A stretch of DNA of 32,424 nt, from assembly GCA_947625255.1 (NCBI GenBank), contig CANQNT010000042.1, positions 1 to 32,424 of the forward strand. Direction: 5' to 3'. A model generated the notes under the pieces. It saw only the letters and a program-made list of their open reading frames with translations, was not told where the DNA came from and did no database searches. This stretch comes from an uncultured Acetatifactor sp. (lineage in GTDB: Bacteria > Bacillota > Clostridia > Lachnospirales > Lachnospiraceae). Below are positions 8,754-16,530 of this stretch, one piece after another. Within the stretch, counting starts at the first letter, position 1; every line of letters begins with the position of its first letter. The position numbers and the translations under genes were made by a program.

Positions 8754-10297
8754 TCCTCCAATCTTTCCAAAATATCCTCAATATATCTTTCAATATAATA
8801 CTTTTCTGCAGACTGCTTTGCGCCACTTTTTAACTTATAAAGCATCGCTCTGTTTGTATCCAATTTATCTATTGCTTCTGCTAAAACTTTAACTGTATTC
8901 TCTTTCAAAACTATCCCGCTTACTCCATTCTCAACAATTTCACTATTATAGCAAATATTGCTAACTATCGATGGAACACCAGCCATTTTTGCTTCTATTA
9001 AAACGCCGGGTACACCCTCATTTTTCCATCGCGTTGGCAATAGCATAACATCATATTTTGAAATCTCTCTATATACCTCTGCATCTTTTCCCCTAAAAAC
9101 ACCATGATATGTGACGTTTGATAGATACCTTAATGTATTAGTAAAAGTAGCACTAAAAGTACTATCTATTTCTCCATACAGATGGAATTCAACATTAACT
9201 AGCTTTTTGGCAACATCTAAAATAATATCAATTCCCTTATCCAAACTAATGCGAGAGAAGAAAACGGTTTTAAGTCTTCCATGTTTTACCCCCCCCCGCA
9301 TGGATTTTTCAATCAGATCAACATAATTCTCTATATAATACTTATCAGCTGAAGCATAATTATTTGATTTTAGTTGTTTAAGCAATTCCCTGTCCGAATT
9401 CAATTTGATAATTGCTTCTTTAAGTCTCTCAGGCGTATTTTCACAGAGAACTATGCCCTCTTCACAGTTTCTGATAATTTCAGCATTATAGCATTCATTG
9501 CTAACTATGCAAGTTATTCCAGCGATTTTTGCTTCTACAAGAATCCCGGGAATTCCTTCTGTTTTCCATTTAGTGGGCAAAAGCAAAACATCATATTTGG
9601 CAAGTTCGCTATAAACAGCTTCAGAATCGCCAGTAAACACCCCCATATATTTAACGTTAGATAATTCTGAAATTGAATTTATAAATTGTTCTTTGTAGTC
9701 ACTGTCTATTGGACCATAAAAAACAAACTCTATACTTGGCAGTTCTTTTGCAACTGCAAGAATAATATCAACGCCTTTATTCTCTTGAATTATAGAAAAA
9801 AACACACAATGCAACCCATTGCAAATATTACTTTCAATAATGGACTGTTTATTTGGTCTTCTCCTGCAATTCGGATAAACAGACACATTCTTTAATCCAA
9901 CACCAGTAAGCTGATTCTTCATAGACTGAGTTTCTACATATATTTGTTTATATTCACTATACATTTGCACTTGTTTTGCATTTTTTGAAATTCTTTCGGC
10001 CTCACACCCACCCATCATAAAATATAATGTATGCCTCATATTATCTCTATTTAAATAGTACAATACTTTTGTCTGTATCAACGACTTCCCTCCCTTACTA
10101 CTGATTCCTATAATCAGTGTCTGTTTAGGAAGTATAGTCAATATGCAGTTGATGACTTGGTATACTTTATTGGGTAATATTCTCCATTTTTTTAAATAAT
10201 GTATAGACATTCTCTTCGAAAGCTCATCTAGTAGCAATTGATTTTTAATGGTTACTCCACCATAAGGTGGTGGACAATTTCCAATAAACCTTATCAT
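8750..10297 (-). CDS. GT4 glycosyltransferase with duplicated C-terminal domain, joined at a G9 tract
   Basis: ATG at 10297 is chosen because AGAGG lies about 9 nt upstream and MIRFIGNCPPPYGGVTIKNQ is the expected GT-B start; the frame is open to 10369. Residues 1-155 are the N-terminal Rossmann domain. Residues about 160-333 are the C-terminal donor-binding domain, with WKTEGIPGILVEAKIAG and the Glu of the EX7E-type motif. Residues about 340-515 repeat that C-terminal domain (WKNEGVPGVLIEAKMAG; FFSRISLDKGIDIILDVAKK against FFSIIQENKGVDIILAVAKE). The second half has no N-terminal domain of its own. The join, residues SMRGGVKHG, is encoded by a run of nine G. With 8 G the frame stops immediately after the run; with 10 G it stops within 7 codons of it, leaving a normal 336-residue enzyme. 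Cytosolic; sugar unknown. Confidence 0.85.
   Translation of the reverse strand: MIRFIGNCPPPYGGVTIKNQLLLDELSKRMSIHYLKKWRILPNKVYQVINCILTILPKQTLIIGISSKGGKSLIQTKVLYYLNRDNMRHTLYFMMGGCEAERISKNAKQVQMYSEYKQIYVETQSMKNQLTGVGLKNVSVYPNCRRRPNKQSIIESNICNGLHCVFFSIIQENKGVDIILAVAKELPSIEFVFYGPIDSDYKEQFINSISELSNVKYMGVFTGDSEAVYSELAKYDVLLLPTKWKTEGIPGILVEAKIAGITCIVSNECYNAEIIRNCEEGIVLCENTPERLKEAIIKLNSDRELLKQLKSNNYASADKYYIENYVDLIEKSMRGGVKHGRLKTVFFSRISLDKGIDIILDVAKKLVNVEFHLYGEIDSTFSATFTNTLRYLSNVTYHGVFRGKDAEVYREISKYDVMLLPTRWKNEGVPGVLIEAKMAGVPSIVSNICYNSEIVENGVSGIVLKENTVKVLAEAIDKLDTNRAMLYKLKSGAKQSAEKYYIERYIEDILERLEE
9289..9297 (-). repeat. G9 homopolymer tract at the domain join of the tandem glycosyltransferase
   Basis: Coding-strand ATG CGG GGG GGG GTA AAA. 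At 9 G the two homologous halves are fused. At 8 G the next codon is TAA. At 10 G the frame reads GGT AAA ACA TGG AAG ACT TAA. The tract therefore switches between a single- and a double-domain protein rather than simply on/off. Confidence 0.8.
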
Positions 10298-10347
10298 TTT
10301 AGTCAGCCTCTTTTTAATTAACTTTAGAAATTTTCGATATGCAATGC

Positions 10348-10917
10348 TTATCTTAAATGAGTAACCCATTTTCTTTCATAATTATTATCAACTTTTCTGC
10401 TTCGCAAGAATTTACAAGGATTACCCCCGTATATAGTTGCGGTATCTGCACTTCCTTTAAAAACGCTATTTGCACTTATTATCACTCGATCCCCTATCTC
10501 ACTTCCCGGTAAAATAACTGATCTTGCGCATATCCAACAACAGCTTCCGATTACGGTTGACCTAACATAATACTCAAATGTCTCTGAATCGGCAAAATGA
10601 CTTGAGCTATAAATTATCGCCCACATAGCAATTGAAGTGCCATCACCGATTGTCAAGCCTCCTCTGCCGTCAAGCATCACATACTCGTTAACTATGGTCC
10701 CTTTTCCAATTGTTATATTCCACGGATTCCATACGAGTACTTTCATATTAATACGCGAGCCCTTACCAATTTTCATCCCGAAAACTAGATAAAAAAGTTT
10801 CCGTATGTGCCAGCAAGGAATATTTGCAACAAAATAATTCAGGAAAATATAAACAAGTGCTCCTGCTAATGCTTTTATATGTGTCGAAAAATTCTTCATT
10901 TTTTTCCATGGCCTCAT
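10348..10917 (-). CDS. WbbJ/maltose-acetyltransferase-like hexapeptide O-acyltransferase
   Basis: A 189-residue protein with a hydrophobic N-terminal helix (about 15-35, ALAGALVYIFLNYFVANIP), a left-handed beta-helix (IGKGSRINMKVLVWNPWNIT, then IGKGTIVNEYVMLDG and IGDGTSIAMWAII), the active-site-type SSSHF segment (about 110-114), and a C-terminal YGGNPCKFLRSR closing motif. It should O-acetylate a sugar of the repeat unit. The start overlaps the heparinase-family gene by 4 bp (ATGA), and the stop lies about 50 bp before the preferred start of the next gene. An internal ATG at 10899 is an alternative start. Donor is probably acetyl-CoA by family; acceptor unknown. Confidence 0.86.
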   Translation of the reverse strand: MRPWKKMKNFSTHIKALAGALVYIFLNYFVANIPCWHIRKLFYLVFGMKIGKGSRINMKVLVWNPWNITIGKGTIVNEYVMLDGRGGLTIGDGTSIAMWAIIYSSSHFADSETFEYYVRSTVIGSCCWICARSVILPGSEIGDRVIISANSVFKGSADTATIYGGNPCKFLRSRKVDNNYERKWVTHLR

Positions 10918-12512
10918 AATTTGATAACATACCTTACCGAATCAGTTCCACTGATCTTGATGGCCTGAATCTCTCTCTTAAGACCGAATTCTTCTGAATA
11001 CAATGCGCTGATGTTTTTTGATTTTCCCTTAGTGATTCTGATCTTTTCAACGTCATCACCAGTTGCAAAATGAACATATGAATCAAGATTTGACCCTAAT
11101 GACTCATCACAAATTTCCAAACTATCATATTTTATTGCATAGCTTCTTTTTATACTGTGACCTAAATAATCAGTCATAGTAATAACCATACCATGTTCAT
11201 CCTGCTGAATGCACTTTATCCTCGCCCTTCTAGCCATACGAAAATTACTCCAACATTCTGACTGCTCAATCTCAGATACTCTTACGGTGTTATGTGCTTC
11301 TGTGCTCTTATAATATAACCTCTCACTACACTGATATGCATATGTCCCGCTATTTACAAACATAGGTTCACCATTATGAAACAATTCATAAGACATCAAT
11401 TCACAATGTGCATGACCTGGAGAATAATCCGGTCCTGGCTGTCCGGCGTCGATCAGCAACCTCCATTCCTTTTTTTCACCAAACTCATAAATATAAAACC
11501 CGCTTTCCGGAAAACTAAACCTCATTTTTGGTTCTATGCAAAAATACTTCTTTGCGACTGATGTTAATGCACCCAAACTTTTTGCCACATTTTTCCCACA
11601 GTCATTAAACAATGGTAATCTGTCAATACCGTGTTCAAGAGAGTAGGCGGCGTCCAGCATTTTTGAAATATATTTTTTTATTTCTTTACTTTCTTTTCCA
11701 CTACACTCTAATGCTACTTCAACGCGCATTAAATCCTCAAGAAGTATTTTTTGATACATCGGACTGCGTTCAAAGTGCATTCCATCTTCGAAAATCTGCT
11801 CCTTACATTGCCTCAGTAAATCTTCAGTCGCCTTTTCTTGAACCGCTTTATCTCCTAAAAAAACAGCCGCTATTACCAATGCTTTTAAATCTTCAAAATA
11901 ATGATTCGCCATGAGATGCTTTTCCAGATGATTAGATAAATACATGTATTGCTCAAATATTGATTCAATAAAATAACCTCTAAATTCTTTATCCTGCTCT
12001 ATTTCCTCTTGCAATATTGAATAAATGTCTATCCAGTTTTGTATTCTTAGCGCAATAGGATAGCATTCCCATGCAGAATTTTTAATCCCTATCGGATTGT
12101 ATTTTATCCAGCTGCTTATAAATTGCTTTATTTTTATAAAATATACTTTATTTTTGCATGCCTCATATCTCTTCGCAAGTGCAAACAAATACTCAAAATA
12201 ATGAAGATTGTGATTCCATAGCGGGCTTCGATCTTCAAAATACCACGAACCGTTTAGGCAAAGCTTCTCTCTTTCGTGAAGTAATTCAACCTCATCATGT
12301 AGTAATTCCTCCACAGAAAATCGACTCAAAAAATCATCGTCATAATCCAGTTCCCTGATTGCAGGAATTATCCGAATATAATTTAAGTCTAATTCAAATT
12401 TATGATTCTTTATAATAGAGCAAGTCATTCCAGCTCTTTTAATAAGCTGATACCATATTTGCTCCGTTTTAAGGTACCTAACTGTGTTTAAAAATAAAGG
12501 TATATTAGTCAC
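10914..12512 (-). CDS. Heparinase II/III-family protein (alginate-lyase-like toroid plus beta-sandwich)
   Basis: A 532-residue protein with GTG as start (AAGGA a little upstream). The N-terminal helical part has the family landmarks LWNHNLHYFEYL (about 98-109) and HLMANHYFEDLKAL (about 198-211). The C-terminal heparinase II/III domain begins near residue 340 and contains PGHAHCELMSYEL and NSGTYAYQCSERLYY. The family cleaves uronate-containing polysaccharides by beta-elimination, or in EPS clusters may edit or modify the polymer. No signal peptide is visible, so a cytosolic or non-classical location is implied, which is odd for a lyase. It lies next to an AlgD-like dehydrogenase that would make a uronic-acid precursor, which fits a uronate-containing EPS. 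Confidence 0.82.
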   Translation of the reverse strand: MTNIPLFLNTVRYLKTEQIWYQLIKRAGMTCSIIKNHKFELDLNYIRIIPAIRELDYDDDFLSRFSVEELLHDEVELLHEREKLCLNGSWYFEDRSPLWNHNLHYFEYLFALAKRYEACKNKVYFIKIKQFISSWIKYNPIGIKNSAWECYPIALRIQNWIDIYSILQEEIEQDKEFRGYFIESIFEQYMYLSNHLEKHLMANHYFEDLKALVIAAVFLGDKAVQEKATEDLLRQCKEQIFEDGMHFERSPMYQKILLEDLMRVEVALECSGKESKEIKKYISKMLDAAYSLEHGIDRLPLFNDCGKNVAKSLGALTSVAKKYFCIEPKMRFSFPESGFYIYEFGEKKEWRLLIDAGQPGPDYSPGHAHCELMSYELFHNGEPMFVNSGTYAYQCSERLYYKSTEAHNTVRVSEIEQSECWSNFRMARRARIKCIQQDEHGMVITMTDYLGHSIKRSYAIKYDSLEICDESLGSNLDSYVHFATGDDVEKIRITKGKSKNISALYSEEFGLKREIQAIKISGTDSVRYVIKL

Positions 12513-12530
12513 TCAATTCAATCCTTTTAC

Positions 12531-13796
12531 TTATAATCCGACCTTTTCAAATGCTTTTGTCGCTGCCTCCCAGCTAAAGTGCTCTTTTACTAATTGCTGA
12601 GCATTGCGCCCAATTTCAGCACATTTATTAGGGCTGGAAATAAGCTCATCAACGTATCTTGCAATCTCCTGATCCGTATTTCCTACGAACCAATGAACGC
12701 CGTTTACTCCGGGTATTCCTTCAGCACCAATAGAATTAGTTACAACCGGCATACCCATAGCCATTGCTTCAATTATTTTTATTTTTACTCCGGTTCCGTA
12801 TGCCATCGGCGCAAGAAACAGGTTTGCTTTTTCCACTTCATTTCTCAAATCGGCAACCATGCCGGTAAACACGGTCTTATTATTACTTTTATATGTTTGC
12901 AATATGCGCTCTGGACATTTTCCAATAAATCTTACTTGCTTAATTTCTTGACATAATGGTAATATTTTTTCAATTATATACTTCACTGTGTCACTATTTG
13001 CAGCTGTATGCATATCCCCGACAAATGTAACCATTCCGCTTTCTTTATTTACGCTGATAGCTTCACCGAAATATGTGCTATCTACACCAACGCGGACAGT
13101 TACAGCCTTTGGATGCGAAATCGAATTATTAAGTTCTGCGGTTTCTACGGTGGATACCAAAATAACTCTGTCATATTTTTCAGCCCAATAAATCTCTGAA
13201 TTAGCCATCAAACTACTTTCAAGTTTCAAAATCATTACTTGGATCCACTTTGTTTTAAGAATGGACTGTAATACACCTGACAATCCACTCGTATACGCTC
13301 CACCAACATTAGAATTTCTATTAACACTGTTTATTTGCCTCTTATATCTCTTTGAAAGAAGATCCCCCATATCTAAGACTTTAAGAATCGATAGCTGCTC
13401 AAAATATTTTATATACGGTGCCAACCGAATCATATCAACAAATAGAACATCATATTTTTCGATGTTGTTAAGCTCTTCCATTTGAGCGCAATTAGCTTTG
13501 CTATAGTAGAGCGAAGACTGAAGTGACCAATGGTTTTTATTGAATAGCGTTTTGAAAAGTAAATTAACGACAATATTTAATTTTGAAACTTTTTTACCGC
13601 AAATTATATTTCTGATAAAATCAGGCTTGCTACTTCTCGATGATTCTATAATCTCTGGATTGTCAAGGATATAAATATCTATACAATATCCGAACTTTTC
13701 TTTCAACGCCTTGCAGTAATTATAGATATGTACTTCATGCCCGGATTTGGTTGGCCAGAATACTCTTGACGTTATGTAAAGCAGTTTCTTTTGCAT
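12531..13796 (-). CDS. GT4-family glycosyltransferase
   Basis: A 421-residue GT-B protein. The N-terminal domain starts LLYITSRVFWPTKSGHEVHI (a PTKSG loop typical of GT4 acceptor domains). The C-terminal domain has VTFVGDMHTAANSDTVKYII (about 254-273) and the donor site GTGVKIKIIEAMAMGMPVV followed by TNSIGAEGI (about 337-365), with the EX7E-type glutamates. It resembles the sugar transferases found in EpsH-type EPS loci. Cytosolic face; adds one sugar from a nucleotide donor. It is separated by 18 bp from the heparinase-family gene and by 31 bp from the upstream dehydrogenase. The sugar cannot be predicted. Confidence 0.87.
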   Translation of the reverse strand: MQKKLLYITSRVFWPTKSGHEVHIYNYCKALKEKFGYCIDIYILDNPEIIESSRSSKPDFIRNIICGKKVSKLNIVVNLLFKTLFNKNHWSLQSSLYYSKANCAQMEELNNIEKYDVLFVDMIRLAPYIKYFEQLSILKVLDMGDLLSKRYKRQINSVNRNSNVGGAYTSGLSGVLQSILKTKWIQVMILKLESSLMANSEIYWAEKYDRVILVSTVETAELNNSISHPKAVTVRVGVDSTYFGEAISVNKESGMVTFVGDMHTAANSDTVKYIIEKILPLCQEIKQVRFIGKCPERILQTYKSNNKTVFTGMVADLRNEVEKANLFLAPMAYGTGVKIKIIEAMAMGMPVVTNSIGAEGIPGVNGVHWFVGNTDQEIARYVDELISSPNKCAEIGRNAQQLVKEHFSWEAATKAFEKVGL

Positions 13797-13827
13797 TACT
13801 TTGTCTCCAGCTCCTTTTGCTATTTTA

Positions 13828-15201
13828 TCAAAACTCCGTCTTAACCATTGTCCGCTCTATCGGATCATCCTGTGCAGGATTGGCATTGATATTTCCCCAG
13901 CTGATGCCCTCATAGTTTCCATCGTAGTCAAGCTCCGCAAACTGGCGCACTAAATCTACAATGCACTTATGTGGATATTTCTGAGGCACTTCAGCAAACT
14001 CTTTTTCTTTATTCGTGATGACCAATACATCGCTTTCAGCGCATACTGAATCGAGATCATCAGAAATAATCTCATGCAGATGAGGCAGCTTTGCCGCGAT
14101 GAAATCTGCATTCGTACCTGTCAGCTGAGATATCCTCACATTCTTATCATAAATGTGCAGTTCATATCCCTTACCTAAGAGTACTTCAGCAACATCTACG
14201 ATGGGACTGCATCTTAAATCATCAGTACCAGACTTGAAGCTGAGTCCAAGTATCCCAATCCTGCGCTGTCCTTTGTTCTCTATAATATCCACAGCATTCT
14301 TTTTCTGCTGCTCATTAGAGGGGTTGATGGCATTGATGACAGGAACATCCACATACAGATCATGCGCAAGAGTCCGCAGCGCCTTTGAATCTTTAGGAAG
14401 GCAGGAGCCGCCATAGGCAAAGCCAGGCATGAAATAGTATGGAGAGATATTCAGCTGCCTGTCCTTGCAGAATATCTCCATAACCTTGTGGCTGTCGATT
14501 CCCAGTGCCTTGCAGATATTACCGACCTCATTGGCGAAGACGATTTTCAAACCGTGGTATGTGTTGTTTACATACTTCATAATTTCAGCCACTGCAATAT
14601 CTGTAGAAATAAACTCACCGGGAATATCCTTATACAACTCTCTGAATCTGCTCTCAGCACATTCGCTGTCAGTGCCTATCAAAGTGAGCGGAGGATTCAT
14701 ATAGTCATGGACAGCCGTACCTTCACGCAAGAATTCGGGATTGGAAACCACAGTAAAATCTTTGCCGCGAATCTTTCCGGAAGCCTCGGCGATGATCTCC
14801 CCCACCTTGGCATTCGTTCCGGGCAATACCGTGCTGCGAATAGCGACAATGTGGAATTCATCCTTGTCTGCCAAAGCCTCACCAATCTGCCGCGCCACAC
14901 CATAAATGTAGTTGAGATTCAAGTGCCCCTCTTTACTGCTTGGTGTTCCAACAACGATAAACGAGATCTCAGAATTATGCACGGCATAATGGTAGTCCAT
15001 CGTCGCTTCTAAAAGGCCTTTATCGTGTGCGTCGCGGATCAGATCCTCTATTTCCGCCTCAATTATGGTGGGCTTTCCCTGATTTATAAGATTCACTTTA
15101 TTCTCAGAGATATCGTTTCCTATCACATGATGTCCGAGCTTTGCGCAGCAAGCTGCACCCACACAGCCGACATATCCAAGACCGAAAATACTAATTTTCA
15201 T
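13828..15201 (-). CDS. UDP-glucose/GDP-mannose dehydrogenase family, closest to GDP-mannose 6-dehydrogenase
   Basis: A 457-residue NAD-dependent four-electron dehydrogenase that makes a nucleotide uronic acid. Seen: Rossmann start MKISIFGLGYVG, VVGTPSSKEGHLNLNYI (about 83-99), STVLPGT, NPEFLREGTAVHDY (about 154-167), and the catalytic cysteine motif GGSCLPKD with Cys about 267. Compared from memory with AlgD and Ugd, the order and wording of these blocks (FANEVGNICKALG, LGLSFKSGTDDLR, GKGYELHIYD) are nearer to AlgD, so GDP-mannuronate is the favoured product and UDP-glucuronate the alternative. Base composition is higher in G+C than in the genes downstream. Its start follows a 285-bp gap, so it may have its own promoter. 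Confidence 0.88.
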   Translation of the reverse strand: MKISIFGLGYVGCVGAACCAKLGHHVIGNDISENKVNLINQGKPTIIEAEIEDLIRDAHDKGLLEATMDYHYAVHNSEISFIVVGTPSSKEGHLNLNYIYGVARQIGEALADKDEFHIVAIRSTVLPGTNAKVGEIIAEASGKIRGKDFTVVSNPEFLREGTAVHDYMNPPLTLIGTDSECAESRFRELYKDIPGEFISTDIAVAEIMKYVNNTYHGLKIVFANEVGNICKALGIDSHKVMEIFCKDRQLNISPYYFMPGFAYGGSCLPKDSKALRTLAHDLYVDVPVINAINPSNEQQKKNAVDIIENKGQRRIGILGLSFKSGTDDLRCSPIVDVAEVLLGKGYELHIYDKNVRISQLTGTNADFIAAKLPHLHEIISDDLDSVCAESDVLVITNKEKEFAEVPQKYPHKCIVDLVRQFAELDYDGNYEGISWGNINANPAQDDPIERTMVKTEF

Positions 15202-15486
15202 TTATATTTGTCCTTTCTATTGGTTAGTCGTTTTTTAATGCTCTTTTTTAATATGCTGGTAACAAGTTCAGTGCTTACGAATTCTTGTAAATCACCAGCT
15301 GCGTATTGTCTATCTCACTTCGATCATCTATCTGGCCATATATTTTGTGCTCTCGCCGTATAGAAAGCCTTTTTCCTAGGTTTTAAGCTCAAGCCACCGC
15401 TCTGGTTTCCATATCCTGTATTGACCTGATTCTGTTTTGATCTTCCCCAACCGTTGACTGGTTATTCTGTGTAAGCAATACATCCA
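15202..15486 (-). other. Intergenic gap with short broken reading frames
   Basis: About 285 bp between the Ldh2-family gene and the AlgD-like gene. On the minus strand a frame ending just before the AlgD-like ATG reads DLQEFVSTELVTSILKKSIK and then a basic tail, with stops not far upstream. An overlapping frame reads REHKIYGQIDDRSEIDNTQL. These look like gene ends left by rearrangement, but neither is recognisable. No clear terminator is seen. Confidence 0.3.
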
Positions 15487-16530
15487 TCATATCCAGGAAA
15501 ATGCTTCAATGTTCAAGTCAGCCGCCACAGCATTCAACTCTTCAAAAACTCTGTCCGTCAGTTGAATACCCTCGACTAGGTTTCTTTCCCGAATCTTCTG
15601 CCGATTATCTCCTGGAGCAATAACGTTGTCCACTCCGATGCCTTGCGATGTTCTTATCCTATTGAGGAATCTATCTGCCTTATCATAAAAATCTTCGCCC
15701 CATATAATCGTCGGATCCATTACAAGAAATGCATAGCCGACATTCATGCAGCCATTCTCAATCGGATAAAACCTTCCAACTTTATCAAGACTGGCCGCCC
15801 CCGAAAGGACACCTGCCAGCATATCAATCGCCACACTCAATCCGTATCCTTTTGCGCCTGCCATGGGAAGAACCATGCCTTTAATTGCCTTCATAGGATC
15901 ATCCGTAGGTATTCCGTTTTCATCAGTGGCCCACCCGAGCGGAATAGATCGCTTACCTTCGTGAACTGCATCATTGATTTGGCTTTTCGCTACAACACTT
16001 GTTGCCATGTCAAAAATGAACGAATCCTCATTTTTAGCTGGCACTCCTATAGCCAGGGGATTGGTTCCCAGCAGCTTCTCTTTCCCCCCAAGCGGAGCCA
16101 TTTGCGATGGGGCATTACAGATCGACAAACCAATCAACCCGGCATTAACCGCCATTTGTACATAATATGACGCAGCGCTAAACGTATTTGCATGATTGCA
16201 TAGTACAAGAAAAATTCCTTTTTCCTTTGCCTTATTGATTGCAAACATCATGGCCTGATATGCCGAAACCATTCCTATCATGTTGTCTGCATCAAATACA
16301 GTAAAGCAGTCGCCCTCTTTTACAGGTTTAAGAACTCCATGTATATTGTAGCTTTTTTGTATTTTTTGAATATGGGCTGAGACCATGGACACGCCGTGCG
16401 TACTAACCCCATTCAGCTCAGATTCCACAAGCACGTCTGTGACAATCTCAGAATCCTTAGCATTAAGACCTGCCGATTGAAATAATCGAAGTATATTTGA
16501 TTTCAGGGAATAATAATTAACGACCGGCAT
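15487..16530 (-). CDS. Ldh2-family (malate/L-lactate/ureidoglycolate-type) NAD(P)-dependent dehydrogenase
   Basis: A 347-residue protein of normal family length. It starts MPVVNYYSLKSNILRLFQSA and has NGVSTHGVSM (about 35-44, with the conserved His), LGTNPLAIGVPA (about 153-164), FDMATSVVAKSQI (about 169-181), and KGYGLSVAIDMLAGVLSGA (about 229-247). The family reduces 2-oxoacids or oxidises 2-hydroxyacids with NAD(P). It overlaps the D-2-hydroxyacid dehydrogenase gene by 14 bp, and GGAGG lies inside that gene's end. Two oxidoreductases for 2-hydroxyacids beside an aldolase suggest that a small hydroxyacid is made for, or attached to, the polysaccharide. Exact substrate unknown. Confidence 0.85.
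   Translation of the reverse strand: MPVVNYYSLKSNILRLFQSAGLNAKDSEIVTDVLVESELNGVSTHGVSMVSAHIQKIQKSYNIHGVLKPVKEGDCFTVFDADNMIGMVSAYQAMMFAINKAKEKGIFLVLCNHANTFSAASYYVQMAVNAGLIGLSICNAPSQMAPLGGKEKLLGTNPLAIGVPAKNEDSFIFDMATSVVAKSQINDAVHEGKRSIPLGWATDENGIPTDDPMKAIKGMVLPMAGAKGYGLSVAIDMLAGVLSGAASLDKVGRFYPIENGCMNVGYAFLVMDPTIIWGEDFYDKADRFLNRIRTSQGIGVDNVIAPGDNRQKIRERNLVEGIQLTDRVFEELNAVAADLNIEAFSWI

Noticed and set aside
9289..9297. Fusion of two glycosyltransferases as a sequencing error
   Set aside because: Cannot be excluded without reads, but the second half has no start or N-terminal domain of its own, and three other genes are also in frame through similar runs, so a real tract is preferred.
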